Assembly (NCBI GenBank): GCA_016647705.1
Contig: CM028334.1
Coordinates: forward strand, 2,170,001-2,234,000
Length of the DNA: 64,000 nt
Reading direction: 5' to 3'
DNA from: Eucommia ulmoides
Lineage: Eukaryota; Streptophyta; Magnoliopsida; Garryales; Eucommiaceae
A program made the translations under genes and the position numbers. Below, one piece after another: positions 31,435-43,296 of the stretch; the first letter of the stretch is position 1, and each line of letters starts with the position of its first letter. Below the pieces are notes generated by a model, which saw only the letters and a list, made by a program, of their open reading frames with translations, had not been told where the DNA came from and did no database searches.

Positions 31435-33425
31435 TTATATTTCCTCTCAATTGACTTCAATGAACGACCCGCATAACTCTATCTAACGCCAGTAGAGGAC
31501 AGACCAACTCCTAACTATTTTCACCTGTGAGTGTACTGTCTTCTTAGTAAACACATTTTATAATAATAGTAATTCATTCTACAAAATCTAAATGGATCAA
31601 GTGTAAGTATATAAACACCACATAACTCGTAAAATCTCTAGTATATAAGTAGTGAAAATCAAGCAATATAGATAAATTTCATTCAAATCTATCTAGTATA
31701 AAATCATACATATCACTATAATAAATTTTTAGAATGCTGTTGAATGTAATCTGAATGAACCAAATTTGATAAAAGCAACCAAAGAACAAAACAGTAAAGT
31801 GTCGGTGCTCATAAACAATATACGTGTTGAATGTAACACTATCTGATCTTGTAAAAAATTCAAATACAATATGAGTGTTGAATGTAACAACTGTGCGTGT
31901 TGAATGTAACATTATCTGAATTAAACACAAGAAAAAATGACCTATTAATCCCAAACATACGAGATATTTTCTCACCATCCAAAACACTTTAATCGACTTA
32001 ACTCAATCAAATTTAAATTCTCATCATGCTCAAAACTTGGTAATCCAAAACATAATAAGTTGAAGTAACTTCTAGTCAATCCAAAAATAAAATCAACCAA
32101 AGAACAAAACAATAAAGTGTCGGTGCTCACAAACAATATACGTATTGAATGTAATACTGTTTGATTTTGTCCAAAATTCAAATACAATATGAGTGTTGAA
32201 TGGAACAACTGTGCGTGTTGAATGTAACATTATTTGAATTAAACATAGAAAAAAAATGACCTATTAATCCCAAACATAGAAGATATCTTCTTACCATCCA
32301 AAACACTTTTATCGACCTAACTCAACCAAATTTAAATTTTCATCATGCTCAAAACTTGGTAATCCAAAACATATTAAGCTGAAGTAACTTTTAGTCAATC
32401 CAAAAATAAAATCAACCGAAGAACAAAACAATAAAGTATCGGTGCTCACAAACAATATATGTATTGAACGTAACACTATAAGTACCAACTGAACATCAAT
32501 AATCAGTTATACAACACTATAAGTACGCATATTATTTTTTGAATATTAGGCAAGATTTAGTAAGTGTTACATTCAACACGCATGTTGAATGTAACATTGA
32601 CTACTTTTTCAATTGAACCCAGGTGTTTTGAATACTAATATAACATGCATATTTAACGTAACATTGTCTAATAAATTGCAGCGATTTTTAAACAGTTGTG
32701 ATCAGTCAGTATTACATTCAACACGCGTGTTGAATGTAACATTTAACTACTAATTGAAACTAAAATTAATGAGGACGAAAATGTAATTAATACTCTTGTA
32801 ATTGTAATTCTACCAATTTAATACTTTTTTTAGGGATGAAAGTGTAAAAAGAAGAAAAAATTGAAACTAAAACTAATGAGAGCGAAAATTTAATTAACAC
32901 TATTTTAATTGGAATTATACCAACAAAGTTTTAGAGATGAAAGTGCAATAAAAAATTGAAACTAAAATTAATCATGGGGCGAAAGTGTAATTTTATACTT
33001 TTTAATCCAAACCCTAGTTGATGCAACTATGGAATCGTTGGCAGGCTTGCAGCTATGGATTTTCATCAACGATGAACAGCAACGGCATTGAATAGAAGAA
33101 TAAACGGCGACGGCGAACGATGGAGGCAAAACGGCGACAACGAACGACGAAGGCAAATGACAACGTTGAAGGCGAACAATGACGGAGGATGATGATAGCG
33201 CGGTGAAGACAAACAAGGACGAGGACGGCGACGGCGACAGTGAATAGCAACGGTGGAGATGCTGAGGCTGCGAAAATGGATGTGAAATTAGGGGTGAAAA
33301 TTTAGTGAGGAGTAGTTTAGTCAGGAAATGGCCAAAAGGAGTTCTTGGTGCAAAAATAAAATAAAATATTTAGGCTTGATTAGCCAATGAAATTACAAAA
33401 AGGAATCTTGTAATGCATGCTCCTA
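31435..33425. repeat. 318-bp tandem repeats and TGTTGAATGTAACA palindromes
   Basis: GTCGGTGCTC begins at 31801 and 32119 and its variant ATCGGTGCTC at 32438, giving a period of 318-319 bp over about 2.5 copies (31680-32490). Each unit has TGTTGAATGTAACA two or three times. At 32570-32600 and 32709-32740 TGTTACATTCAACA-type and TGTTGAATGTAACA halves meet as 30-odd-bp palindromes. The right end, GGAATCTTGTAATGCATGCTCCT near 33398, resembles the TGGTGCATGCCCC end of the 25769 element, so this may be a larger relative. There is no coding; 33000-33290 is CGACGG-type low complexity. Confidence 0.65.
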
Positions 33426-33669
33426 AATTAAATATAATAATTTGATGTCGAGTTATGCTAAAAAAAAAAAAACAGTTAAAATTGACACCAAATTATTATA
33501 TTTATAAATTAACTAACTGAAAAACAGTCTAATTTACTAATTGAAAGACAATCATACCTTTTTTTTCAAATTTTTGTGCATATTCTCAAGTTGCTAGGAG
33601 AAAAGAAAAAGACACTAAACAATAAACAAACAAGTTGTTAGTTGTTGCCAAAGTCACTAAATATAATAA
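33426..33669. repeat. Duplicate of 22990-23150
   Basis: GACACCAAATTATTATATTT, CACTAAACAATAAACAAACA and GTTAGTTGTTGCC are shared with 23 kb. Continuation resumes at about 35125 after the inserted element. Confidence 0.6.
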
Positions 33670-35118
33670 GGAATAATACTACTTACATCCCCTCAACTAT
33701 TATGATATTAAACATACACACCCGATTTATCAAAACTATCACGGCAACCCCTGGCCGGAGTTTTTTTTAATGAACTAACCATTTTGCTCTTACTAATTCA
33801 AAACCAAAAAAAAATGATAAAATAATCCAAATTAGTGAATTACCAAACTACCCTCACCTCACCCTATTTCAAATAAAAAAAATCTTATTCTATTTATTTC
33901 AATTTTTTTTTTTTAATTATGATCTACTTCTTTGTTTCTCTGGACCACCGCCAAATACAACCACCACTGCCGAACACTACTACCACCAAACCGAACAGCA
34001 CCACCGTCGTACAATACCACCGCCTCCGCCAAAGAATTATCGTCCCCACCATCGCGGAACCAAACACATCTCCACCACCATCTCGACCATTGCTGAATGA
34101 ACACCATTACACCCATAGCAATGCCACACCAGTTTCCTCTCTTGAGACTGAGTTTCCTCTCATTTCCTCGATCGTCATCTTTGTCCCTTAATCGTCACTC
34201 AACTCCATCACCATCCCCATCACTTGTATCGAAAATCATAATCACAACCCCAAATCGAAAATCCCGATATTGCAACCCTAAACCCTAAATCGAAGATCAT
34301 GATCTAGAATGATGTTGTGTAGCGGCCGTTGATGACAACGAAGTGGATTGTGGTGTGGTGGTCTTTAATGGAACTGAATGGGATAGCGAGTGGTGGTCGA
34401 CGATGGCAGGGAATGGAACGATGGCATGGTGGCCAATCTTTCTCTCTCTCTCTAAACCCATCAACCGGTGGCCAATCTCTCATGTTGTTGAGGGTTGAAA
34501 TCAAAGTCAAAAGTTGTAGGGGTTCGATTTTTATTTCTTCTTCTTTTTCTTTTTCCCTTCGGTTCGACGGTGTCGTTCGGCAATGAAAGTGTTCAGTTCA
34601 ACAGTATTGTTGTTTGTTTTGGTTATTTTGTTCGGCGATATTGTTCAGTGGTGATGTTCGTTTTGGTTGTGTTGTCAGGTGTTGTTGTTCGTTTTGGTGG
34701 TGTTCGGCGGTGATATTGTTTTTTGGTTCGACGGTATTGTGGTGGTGGAAATGGTCCCTGGAGGCGGTGGTGATGTTCCTTTGATATTCGACAGTGGTGG
34801 TATTAATCACTTCGACGATGGGCCTGGAAGGCTGGAAACATGGTGGTGGGATTTGGGGGCTCTAATTACAATGTGTAACCTGAAAATTTTATGAAATGTT
34901 ATTTTGAAGCATTATATTTAATACAAGGGTAATACAGTCATTTTATTTGGTCAAAATGATAAGTTTGACTTTTCAAAGGGTATTTTTGGAATAAAAAATA
35001 AGCAGGGGTCTCAGTATCATTTAACCAAATAATTTAAGGGTGTCCCATTAGTTTTTCAAATTAAAGAAATTCTCGTGGTTTCGATCAATAGTTGAGAGGG
35101 TGTAAGTGGTATTACCCC
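33670..35118. mobile_element. Long-TIR MULE-like element 3 (1.45 kb)
   Basis: Ends GGAATAATACTACTTACATC and, from the right, GGGGTAATACCACTTACACC, both followed by CTCAACTATT. The paralogue at 23150 lacks it, so this is an insertion. The interior has ACCACC/GGTGGT-rich arms that are partly complementary (CGCCAAATACAACC to GGTGGTGTTCGGCGG type) and short frames with no domain. Target duplication is unclear (ATATAATAA versus ATTATAAAA). Confidence 0.65.
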
Positions 35119-35751
35119 ATTATAAAAAACTTATTGGGAGATTGAGCCAAGAATTGATCTCAAAAACCAAAAATAATCTTTGGGCAATAGTGATGATGAG
35201 CACTTTCTTTGCAATTTCTGAAGGGTATTGTCTTTTATCTCTCTCTATTTTATCTAATTATTATTTTATCCTCTTTCACTTCAAAAAATTATATTTTATA
35301 TATTTTTAATTTTGAACAAAATGAAAAACTATTTTTTATTTCAATTTAAATTAAAAGTATGCTTTAAATTGTCTCTTTATTTTAATTTTCATTTAATTTT
35401 TAAAAATATTTATAATAAAAATTAGAAAAATTCCTCCAAAGGTCTCATCCCATAAAAACACAATTTTATGGGGTCCTGTAACAGTATTTTTTTTACACAT
35501 GAAATGGAACCTAGAAAATGATTTTTGAAATCTTGGGATCTCTAAAAAAGTTTCCCTAAAAATTAAATCAAAATTATAACAAAGGATGAAAAACATAATT
35601 CTATACATTTTTAAATATAGTTTGTTGATTTAAATGAAAAAAAAAAAAAAAAAAATCCTCGCTTTATTCAAAAAATAAAAATAAATAAAATGTAATTTTT
35701 CAAATAAGAAGATAAAATGATAATTAACCGGAGGAAAAAAAAAAAAAGGAA
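35119..35751. repeat. Duplicated flank, no gene
   Basis: Paralogous to 23160-23420 and, at its end (GATAAAATGATAATTAACCG), to 27355-27370 and 8445-8460. AT-rich, non-coding. Confidence 0.55.
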
Positions 35752-36601
35752 GGATATATGGCAAAGACCTTCCCCATCCTTTTGTCTTAATCCAGAAATC
35801 TCACCTGTCATTTGATAAATCCCAATCACCCTTCTGCCATTTGACAAATACAACCAATTACTTTCTTTATGACACAAATGTCCTTCTATATTTTAATTTA
35901 TTTTAATAAAAATTCATTAACACTCCTTTATTTTTAAAGTTATAATTTTTACCCTTCAATTTTTTAAATAATTATATTTACCTCCCACCTTACCACACTC
36001 TCTCACCGCCACCGCCCACCTCCCACCGCCAACTCCACCTCCACCGCCACCGTCCACCAACACCCCCACCGCCTACCTCCACCTCTACCCCCACCACCAA
36101 CCACCGCCCATTGTCACCGTAACCGCCACCGCCCACCAACACCGCCACCACCTACCTAGGCGGTGGGGGGGGTGGAGGTAGGTGGTGGCCATGTTGGTGG
36201 ACGGTTGGCGATTATGGTGGCGGTGGGCAGTGGTTGGTGGCAAGCAGAGGTGGGGGTTACAGTGGTAGTGGGGGTGGTGGTGGTGGAAGTAGTGGTGGGT
36301 GGTGTGGGTGAAGGTGGAGGTGGAGGTAAGCAGTGGCGGTGGGAGGGTGTGGTAGGATGGGAGGTAAATATAATTATTTAAAAAATTAAAAGGTAAAAAT
36401 TATAACTTTAAAAATAAAAGTGTTGATGAATTTTTATAAAATAATTTTTATTTTTTATTTTAAGTATAGAAGGGCATTTATGTCATAAAAAAAGTAATTG
36501 GTTGTACTTGGCAAATGACAAAGAGTTGATTGAAATTTGTTAAATGACAGGAATGTTTCTGGATTAAGACAAAAAAACAGGGGGATTTTTTATATATACC
36601 C
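35752..36601. mobile_element. Foldback element with CCACC/GGTGG arms (850 bp)
   Basis: Same family as 12478-13951: GGATATATGGCAAAGACC at left and GGGTATATATAAAAAATCCC from the right, then shared TTTTGTCTTAATCCAGAAA. The arms pair for about 240 bp. The centre (36000-36345) is nearly all CCACCGCC on its left half and GGTGGTGG on its right half, so almost the entire element folds on itself. The G-rich half is a run of G2-G3 tracts. A 72-residue Gly/Val frame here is an artefact. Confidence 0.8.
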
Positions 36602-36859
36602 TAAAACGTAATGTACACTAATTCTATGCCTTCACCAACCCCATATAAAAAGTAATGGCCACAACCCTATGAAGAAACATTTCACCACATCCAAACACAC
36701 CCTTAAAAAAATTTCCTCCAATATTTTAAGGAGTAATTGCCTTTTAGTCCCCTCTACTTTGATCTTGTTTCTTTATATTTCCTTTACTATAAAAGTATAC
36801 GATTTACCCCTCCTACTCATTATAAATTGAAAAATGTTGTTTTTGTTTAACTTAATAAA
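36602..36859. repeat. DC1 3' flank of copy B, left part
   Basis: CCTTTTAGTCCCCTCTACTT and neighbours match 9470-9600 and 60660-60780. Confidence 0.65.
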
Positions 36860-37079
36860 GGGTTAATAACACTCTACCCTCTGTGATTTAGTTGATTTGT
36901 ACTTATTCCCCTGTGTTAGCACTTACCCTCCTGTGGTCTTGATTTAGGTGCACTTATCCCCCTATATCAAGGAGCAGTTTGAAAATCCAACCACAGAGGA
37001 GGTAAATGACGATTTTCAAACTATATGAGGTAAAGTGCAAATCGACTAAACCACAGGGAAAGTAAAGTGTTATTAACCA
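36860..37079. mobile_element. 220-bp MITE with 9-bp TSD
   Basis: GGGTTAATAACACTCTACCC at left and TGGTTAATAACACTTTACTT from the right; the inverted repeat extends about 40 bp, including TTTAGT-x-GATTTG. CTTAATAAA flanks it at 36851-36859 and 37080-37088. The paralogues near 27650 and 60775 have the single uninterrupted site. A 9-bp duplication suggests a Mutator-type MITE. A relative is at 58853-59092. Confidence 0.88.
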
Positions 37080-37942
37080 CTTAATAAAATATGCTAGAAG
37101 ATGAAATTAACTTTTCCACCTTAATTTTAAACAAAATTGACTAACATATCCATTATTTTAACTTTTTATTTTATTTTTTCTTTATTTAAAAGAAAAAAAA
37201 AATAGAAAGGGAGAGAGAAAATATCGATTTTTCCTTTTATTATTATTAAATATTAATTTAAAAATAATAAAAAATGAATCTATTATGTGTATATATATTT
37301 TTCAATAAAACATAAATTTCTCCCTTTAATCAAGAGTATAAAGAGATGATGTTTAAGTTTTTAAAGTTAAAAAGGTAAAATATAAACAAAATCGAAATAT
37401 GAGTAAAATACAATTAACCCAAAATTTTAACTTAGTGGTGGATTAGCGTAAGTTACACTGTTTTTCATTACAGTTTATTAACAAATCAAATAATATAATT
37501 CATTAACATGTTTAATATTGTTTTTCGGCGGTGGTTGGTCGCCAGAGAAGGAGGAAAAAAAAGAAAGAGAGAGATGTGTTAATAATTTAAAAGGTAAAAT
37601 AATAATTGAATTAAATAATTTTTTTAATGGACATAGGGGTAGCAAATGGGGAACAAAATCCATGTATTGTCAAGGACTAAACTAACCTTGGCGAAACCCC
37701 TTCCAGTTTTACATCAAGTTCCAAATCTAATGTAAAGCCCTCGTTACAATTAAGAGATGAAATAGCTCATACATATGCACATATAGAACATACTAAAATC
37801 AATAACACCTAATGAACAAAGCACACATTTTGACAACTGTTGTTGAATTTACATAGTTTCCCCTAAAAAAAAAAAAAACACTTCATGACTTCTGAAGAAC
37901 TACATACTACAGGTCGACCCCGTCGTTATGTTCTTCTTTCAA
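37080..37942. repeat. DC1 3' flank of copy B, right part
   Basis: AACCCAAAATTTTAACTTAG, GGCGGTGGTTGGTCGCCAG and TCAATAACACCTAATGAACA parallel 9900-10440 and 62520-63000. Past the stop at 37943 a degraded tail (L-K-E-E-H-N-D-G-V-D-L on the minus strand) shows the ancestral protein ended about ten residues later. Confidence 0.7.
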
Positions 37943-39036
37943 TTACTCCAGCTTTTGTAATTCAGCACAATGTAAGTGTATCTTGAATTTGACACATCGC
38001 ACGCACTCAAATATGCCGACATCATTAGGCCAGTGAATAGATTTACTGCAAAAGTCGCACGTGGAGTCCCATTCGGGTTTGACAAAGGCAAGAGGATGGG
38101 GGTGCCACTTGATGTTTATGGTTGCCCCGTACTTCAAGTTTGCTTTTCGATCAAAATAGCAGAAGGGGTGAATGGATTGGTCGCACTCGATACAGTGGTA
38201 GAACCATTTATTGGGATTCAACTCTTCCTCACATATTTCACAAAAATACTCGGAAGGATGGTCCATGAGAGGGTGATAGGTGAGCTCAAATGGGTGCTTG
38301 TCATAGCGGTGTTCTATGGTATGTGGCAACTGTGCACAAACGTTGTCTATCGCGAAATCACAACTCTTGCATCGGTACCAACGTAGATTGCTGTACCCGC
38401 CACATGCATGGCATGTTAGCACTACCAAGTCGTCTACCCTTTTAAGAAGATGATTGGATGGATGACCTTTGTGGGTGATAAGGCTTGGCAGAGAAGCACA
38501 TTTAAGATCCACATAGTAGTGTTGCTTTTTACAGCCATAGGTGAAGCCATTGCACGTTGTGTCACAAACATCACAGTTGAACAAACCAAAAGAATTGGGG
38601 CCCTCAGGTAGGAGCACGAGCAAATCTTTTCTAAGATACGGATGGTTTTGAAACTTAGTGGGTAAAAATGTGCAATCTTGGTGGAGAAAGTAACCGCAAA
38701 GAATACAGCCATAAAATGAAGTTGATTTCGATATGACCTGTAAACACCCACTGCAAAATCTTCTATCGCCACAAGTAGTAGTGAAAGTAACAGTCATAGT
38801 CTTTTCATTGATTAGTTCAAAACTTGATTCATCCTTATCTTGATCATTCAAAATGATCAACGAATGATCATGACTGAAATGCTTAATCTTTTTATCATCA
38901 TTTTTTGCATTTGTATCATCATGGAGTTCCATTTTTTTTTAAAAATTGCCTATAGTCCAACTTGATTCATCGGCCACTGGCAAGCAGATAAAATTTGCAT
39001 GATCTAACTCTTCAGCCACCCTTCCACTACCAGATT
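37943..39036 (-). CDS. DC1 zinc-finger protein, copy B, exon 2
   Basis: Reads E-SGSGRVAEELDHANFICLPV and ADESSWTIGNF, then TAA (38944-38946 region), then in the same frame KKMELHDD... to a stop at 37943. After the stop come five DC1 modules: FCSGC...YGCILCGYFLHQDC, CDVC...YGCKKQHYYVDLKC (the second C-x2-C has lost one Cys: CKKQ), CHACG...YRCKSCDFAIDNVC, FCEIC...YHCIECDQSIHPFC and CDFCSKS...FECVRCVKFKIHLHC. Copy A has Leu-Lys where B has the TAA, inside an A9 run. The acceptor TTTTTTTTTGCAAG|AA keeps phase 1 with exon 1. If the stop is real, only a protein from the internal ATG at 38932 (329 residues, half the family length) could be made. Confidence 0.82.
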
Positions 39037-40327
39037 CTTGCAAAAAAAAAGGGTTGGGGAAGGGGTGTTAGAGATATATAAATTCTTATTATGACATATT
39101 ACATCTATTTTAAAATATAAAAGGACAATCCAAGGCACAAAAATTTCTACCACCTCAAGGTTTGGAGGGGGTCATATGTACACAATCTTACCCATATGAA
39201 AATCTTTTTCCAAGATACAAATTCGAGACGTCCCGGTCACAAGTAAAGAATCTTGCAATTATGATTGTACCAAAGACTCATCCTCTATGCATCTTCAGAA
39301 TGTGACAATAGTTTAATAAATACCCAAGAGGGTTGGTCTAGTTGGTAAGGAGATATATTCTTTCCTTGTCAACTAGTGATGAATCTCTCAGTGCTTGTCT
39401 TACCTGATTCTGAGCTATATATAAAGTTTAGGGCTATACCGAGTCAAGCGAGTATTAGGTGTTCAAGTTTGGTTTATTTATTTTCCTTAATATTCAAGTT
39501 CAACCCGAGCTTGAATTCTTATGTTCAAACTTGATTCGTTTAATAATCAAATTGTTTGCGAGCATAATCGAGTTTTTTTAAAAGTTGTTTATTAATTAAA
39601 TTTTAATGCTTAACAACTATATAATTAATATATCTTTTATAATAAAATAAATTATTTATATTTGCTTCTTAAAAATTTATATACAAAATTTGAATATTTA
39701 ATTTAATAGCAAATCAAAATATAAAAAATTATAAAGAATCAATGTAAAATTATCAATAATGGGTTTATTATAGTGATTAAATGGGTTAAATAGAAATTTA
39801 TAAAATTAAAATTTAATTAAATTAAACTCTAGAATGATTTGAAATGTAAGATTATAGTATTAAAGAAATTCAAGAGTTTATTTTATTATTTTTTCATGTT
39901 AAAAATAAAATATTTTAATTTTATATTAATTTTGAACATATCATTTTTATTTATTTAATAAACAAGCTTAATTAAAAAATTGAGTTTGGTTCATTAATTA
40001 AATAAACGAGGTATTATTGAGTCGAGCTCAAATAGTTTACGAATGGCTTGATTCTTTTATAGTCCTAATAAAGTTTAGGACAATTCTCTTCTTTCAAGAC
40101 GTCTTTTGAAAGTGAGTTAGGTCTACTGGGTTTCCACAACCAGCGTTTGATCTTTTTGGGAGTACTTCATCGATAAAAACCCGAATGACCCAGGCTGATA
40201 TGCGGAGTGAACCCTTAAGATCATTTAGGAAGCTGATTAATTGGGCAGTGCCAGCTAAAAAAATAATAATAAAACAAAATAAAATAGTTTAATGAATTCA
40301 AAACAGAGAAAATTAGATTGGGGTTAC
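39037..40327 (-). other. Intron of DC1 gene B (1.3 kb)
   Basis: Donor ACTCACG|GTAACCC at 40328/40327 and acceptor GCAAG|AA at 39037/39036, phase 1. It contains GGGTTGGTCTAGTTGGTAAG (39332) and the same MITE as intron A in undisturbed form (about 39465-40075, with TTGAGTTTGGTTCATTAATT and ATTATTGAGTCGAGCTC). It provides the empty site for the A-intron insertion. Confidence 0.76.
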
Positions 40328-41279
40328 CGTGAGTGGGTGTAGTCCATTTCCCAATTGCACATTTCACATGTGCAAAGCACCGGCATCCACTACAGCTGTA
40401 AAGCCATATGTTCTTCGACATTTTATGACCGCAGATGTTGCAAGGATACTCAAAATTCGAATACTCTTTTGGAAAAGCATATTCAAGAATGAGGGGGTGA
40501 CCATGAAGATCAGGGTGTTCAATGGTGGTCGGCAACACAGCACAATCTTGATGAACCCAGAATCGAGGGCAGATGGTGCACTGATAGGAGAGGCCGTCGT
40601 CGTGTTTTGTGCCGCAACCAACACATTTGAACGAGGAGGGCACCGGCAGAGGAGTCAAGGGGTGCTGGTGGCTTCGGTGCTTCATCTGGCGGCTTGGGTG
40701 CTTGATTAACTCAGCGGCACAGTCGAGGTGGAGGTAAATGTACTCACAGAGTTCACACCAGTAGACGAAACCCCCGCAATCTCTGTTGCATGCACGGCAC
40801 CTGCGCTTTTTCTTAAGAGCCAAACACATGGTGAGGGGGTGACGAGGGTGGAGTGGGTGCTCTGTGATCTCTCTTGGCAAGCCGTGGCACCATTTGTGGA
40901 GCTTAAATTCACAGCCATGGCTGCTGCAACTGTACAAAGGATTGCCCGGAAATATGGGTAATTCACACCACTTGCAGTACCAAACGCTCTCGTTGACACC
41001 GTACTGCTTTTGTTCCTCAATGAACACCAATGAATCGCGATGGTTAAACAAATGGCTGAGTAATGGGCCGTCTGTGTCCTCGCTAAAATCGTCGCGGCAC
41101 TGTTTGTGGAGCTTAAATCCACAGCCATGGCTGCTGCAACTGTACACAGGATCGCCCTGGTTAATGGGGTAATCACACCAGGCGCAGAACCAAGTGCTCT
41201 CTTTAACAACGTACTGCTGTTGTTCCTCCACCAATGAATCGCGATGGTTAAGCAAATGGTTCAGGTTTAAGAACGGCAT
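40328..41279 (-). CDS. DC1 zinc-finger protein, copy B, exon 1
   Basis: Starts at ATG 41279 (MPFLNLNHLLNHRDSL) after a GA run, three residues longer at the N-terminus than copy A. There are five DC1 modules at about residues 9-66, 79-135, 144-196, 208-252 and 264-314. All have the HxHxL...C-x2-C...C-x2-C...H-x2-C layout, including WFCAWCDYPI in module 1, where A is degenerate. It ends RCAIGKWTTPTH with donor CACG|GTAACC. The continuation in frame (about 35 aromatic-rich residues) is intron. With exon 2 the product would be about 350 residues before the linker stop. Confidence 0.88.
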
Positions 41280-41450
41280 CTCTCTCTCTCTCTACTGGAA
41301 AAAATGACGAAGGAATTCTCTCTCTCTACTGGAGCTAGTGATAGCTCTCTGCTAAATACCTATCATTTTTTCTTCTTTTTCCTTTTTCTTTTTCTTTTTC
41401 TTTTTTTTTTTATTCTTTTTCATTTTCTTATAGGTTTTAATACTTCATTT
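41280..41450 (-). promoter_or_regulatory. Putative promoter and leader of DC1 gene B
   Basis: The minus strand has a TATA-like GGTATTTAGCAG near 41350-41362, then GAGCTATCACTAGCTCCAGT and a GAGAGAGAGAGAGAT run at the ATG. It is weaker than the TATTTAAA of copy A. The plus-strand CTTTTTCTTTTTC tract upstream is also conserved. Confidence 0.52.
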
Positions 41451-41925
41451 CTCTTTGAAAGCCATGGGTTAGGCTTCAAAAGCATGATGCAGGGTGCCTC
41501 AGGTCATTCGTGGACGCAGGATTTGGGTGTTAGTGGGACAAATGTAAAATATAAGGGTAGTTTTAACATTTTTTATAAGTTGAAGAGGACTAATATGTGT
41601 ATATTTGTGTAGCTATATATAAAATATACAAAAAGTGGGGGTAGTTTTTTGAAATTTGAAAGCCATGGGTTAGGCTTAAAAATTGGGGTGACTGAAGTCG
41701 TGGGCGGACGCAGGATTTGGGTGTTAGCGGGACAAATATAAAATATAAGGGTAGTTTTAACATTTTCCTAAGTAGAAGAGGGTGAATATGTATATATTTA
41801 GATACCTGTGTATAAAATATACAAAGAATGGGAGTGCTCCTTAAAAGTTTGGGGGATGGTTGGCAGTTGCCACCCCTCATTCCCTTGGGTCTGCCACTGC
41901 CTCCTTAGGTGAGGTTTGTTTATGT
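41451..41925. repeat. Two-copy tandem repeat (about 190-200 bp)
   Basis: GAAAGCCATGGGTTAGGCTT begins at about 41457 and 41660. ACGCAGGATTTGGGTGTTAG begins at about 41514 and 41709, followed in both by ATATAAGGGTAGTTTTAACA. The end CTTGGGTCTGCCACTGCC recalls transposon-edge sequence seen in many plants. Non-coding. Confidence 0.75.
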
Positions 41926-42120
41926 GGCGTTTGGTTAGTGTTTTCATTTTTCTCCACCTAATTGGGATGAGTTGGATTGAGTTGAGTTGAGAATTCTATT
42001 TCCTCCTAGAAACAAAATTGCGTTTGATAACGACAATTTTTTTTTGTACTGGGAATAGAATCGCGTTTGGTAACGATATTATTCTAGAATTGTCTCTTCA
42101 CACTTATTGTTTTTTATTTA

Positions 42121-42942
42121 GGAAAAATCAGTGAAAAGTCCCATTTTTAGAGTCTAATTGGTGAAAAATCTTTTTGTGTTATTAGATTTTGATTTAATCC
42201 TTTAAGTTAGATTTCACTTGTGTTTTAGTCCCGCATTGCAGGAATTGTAGGAATATTGTAGGAATTGTAGGGAGTCCTTAGTAAGTACATTGGGTTTTTA
42301 TAGTGAATTTTATTACATATAACTAATGTTAATTACAATTTCATAATTGTTATTTTTCACACATATTTAGATATTTTTGGTTATATATACTTTAGTTACA
42401 TGTTACAATTACATATATATGTGTAGTATTTTATGACCTAACTGAAAAAATATCAAATTTTTTAATTACATATCAGAGACATGTAGTTAAAAAATTACAT
42501 ATTATTGAAACATGTAACTGAAAAATCAAATTTTTTAGTTACATATTAGAGACATATAACTAAAAAGTTACACATTATTAAAACATGTAACTGAAAAATA
42601 TCAATTTTTTTAGTTACATATCAGAGACATACAACTAAATAGTTATATATAATTAGTTACCTGTAAGTAATTATATGTATTTTGTGTGATTTTGTGACAG
42701 CTAATAAATTTTTTACACACAAAATTGTTACACATAAAATAAAAAAAAATAAAAAAAGAAGTTACTTGTAACTAATACAGTAATATTATACACAAAGTAG
42801 TTACATGTAACTGGCGCGTGGTTATCATATGTGCAAGGTTTCTACTTTTTTAAAATAGATGGGACTAAATCAAAAGTTTTTACCACCTCAATGACTTTTG
42901 GCTAATTAAAGCTTAAATGTAGGATCTCCCACCTATTATCCA
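42121..42942. mobile_element. Non-autonomous MULE-like element, copy 2
   Basis: Colinear with 8480-9358 from GGAAAAATCAGTGAAAAGTC to the AATTAAAGCTTAAATGTAGG end. Flanked by TTTTATTTA (42112-42120 and 42943-42951), a 9-bp target duplication. Non-coding, rich in TTACATGTA motifs. Confidence 0.82.
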
Positions 42943-43097
42943 TTTTATTTATTTATTTATTTCATTAAACTTATACCGAAAAACAAGATCACTAATTCTG
43001 AGAAATCATCAAGAAATCAAGAACAAACCCTAAACCAAAATCAAGAAATCGAACCCAATCATCTATCTACACATAATAAATAGTCTCAAACTCAATT

Positions 43098-43101
<4 letters not shown>

Positions 43102-43148
<47 letters not shown>
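43102..43148. repeat. (AT)n microsatellite
   Basis: Uninterrupted AT dinucleotides over about 45 bp. Confidence 0.97.
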
Positions 43149-43153
<5 letters not shown>

Positions 43154-43296
43154 AAATAAAACAACTAGAAAAAGCAATACATGAACAAAATACAAGAAAA
43201 GACATGAACAAAAATCTACATAGAGAAGAACAGCAGCCATGGAAGGCTGCTTTGTTTAATCGATACCCATATATGTATTAGTTGCCAGACAAAGCT

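Noticed and set aside
36163..36381. Gly/Val-rich 72-residue frame
   Set aside because: Translation of GGTGG repeats in the foldback core.
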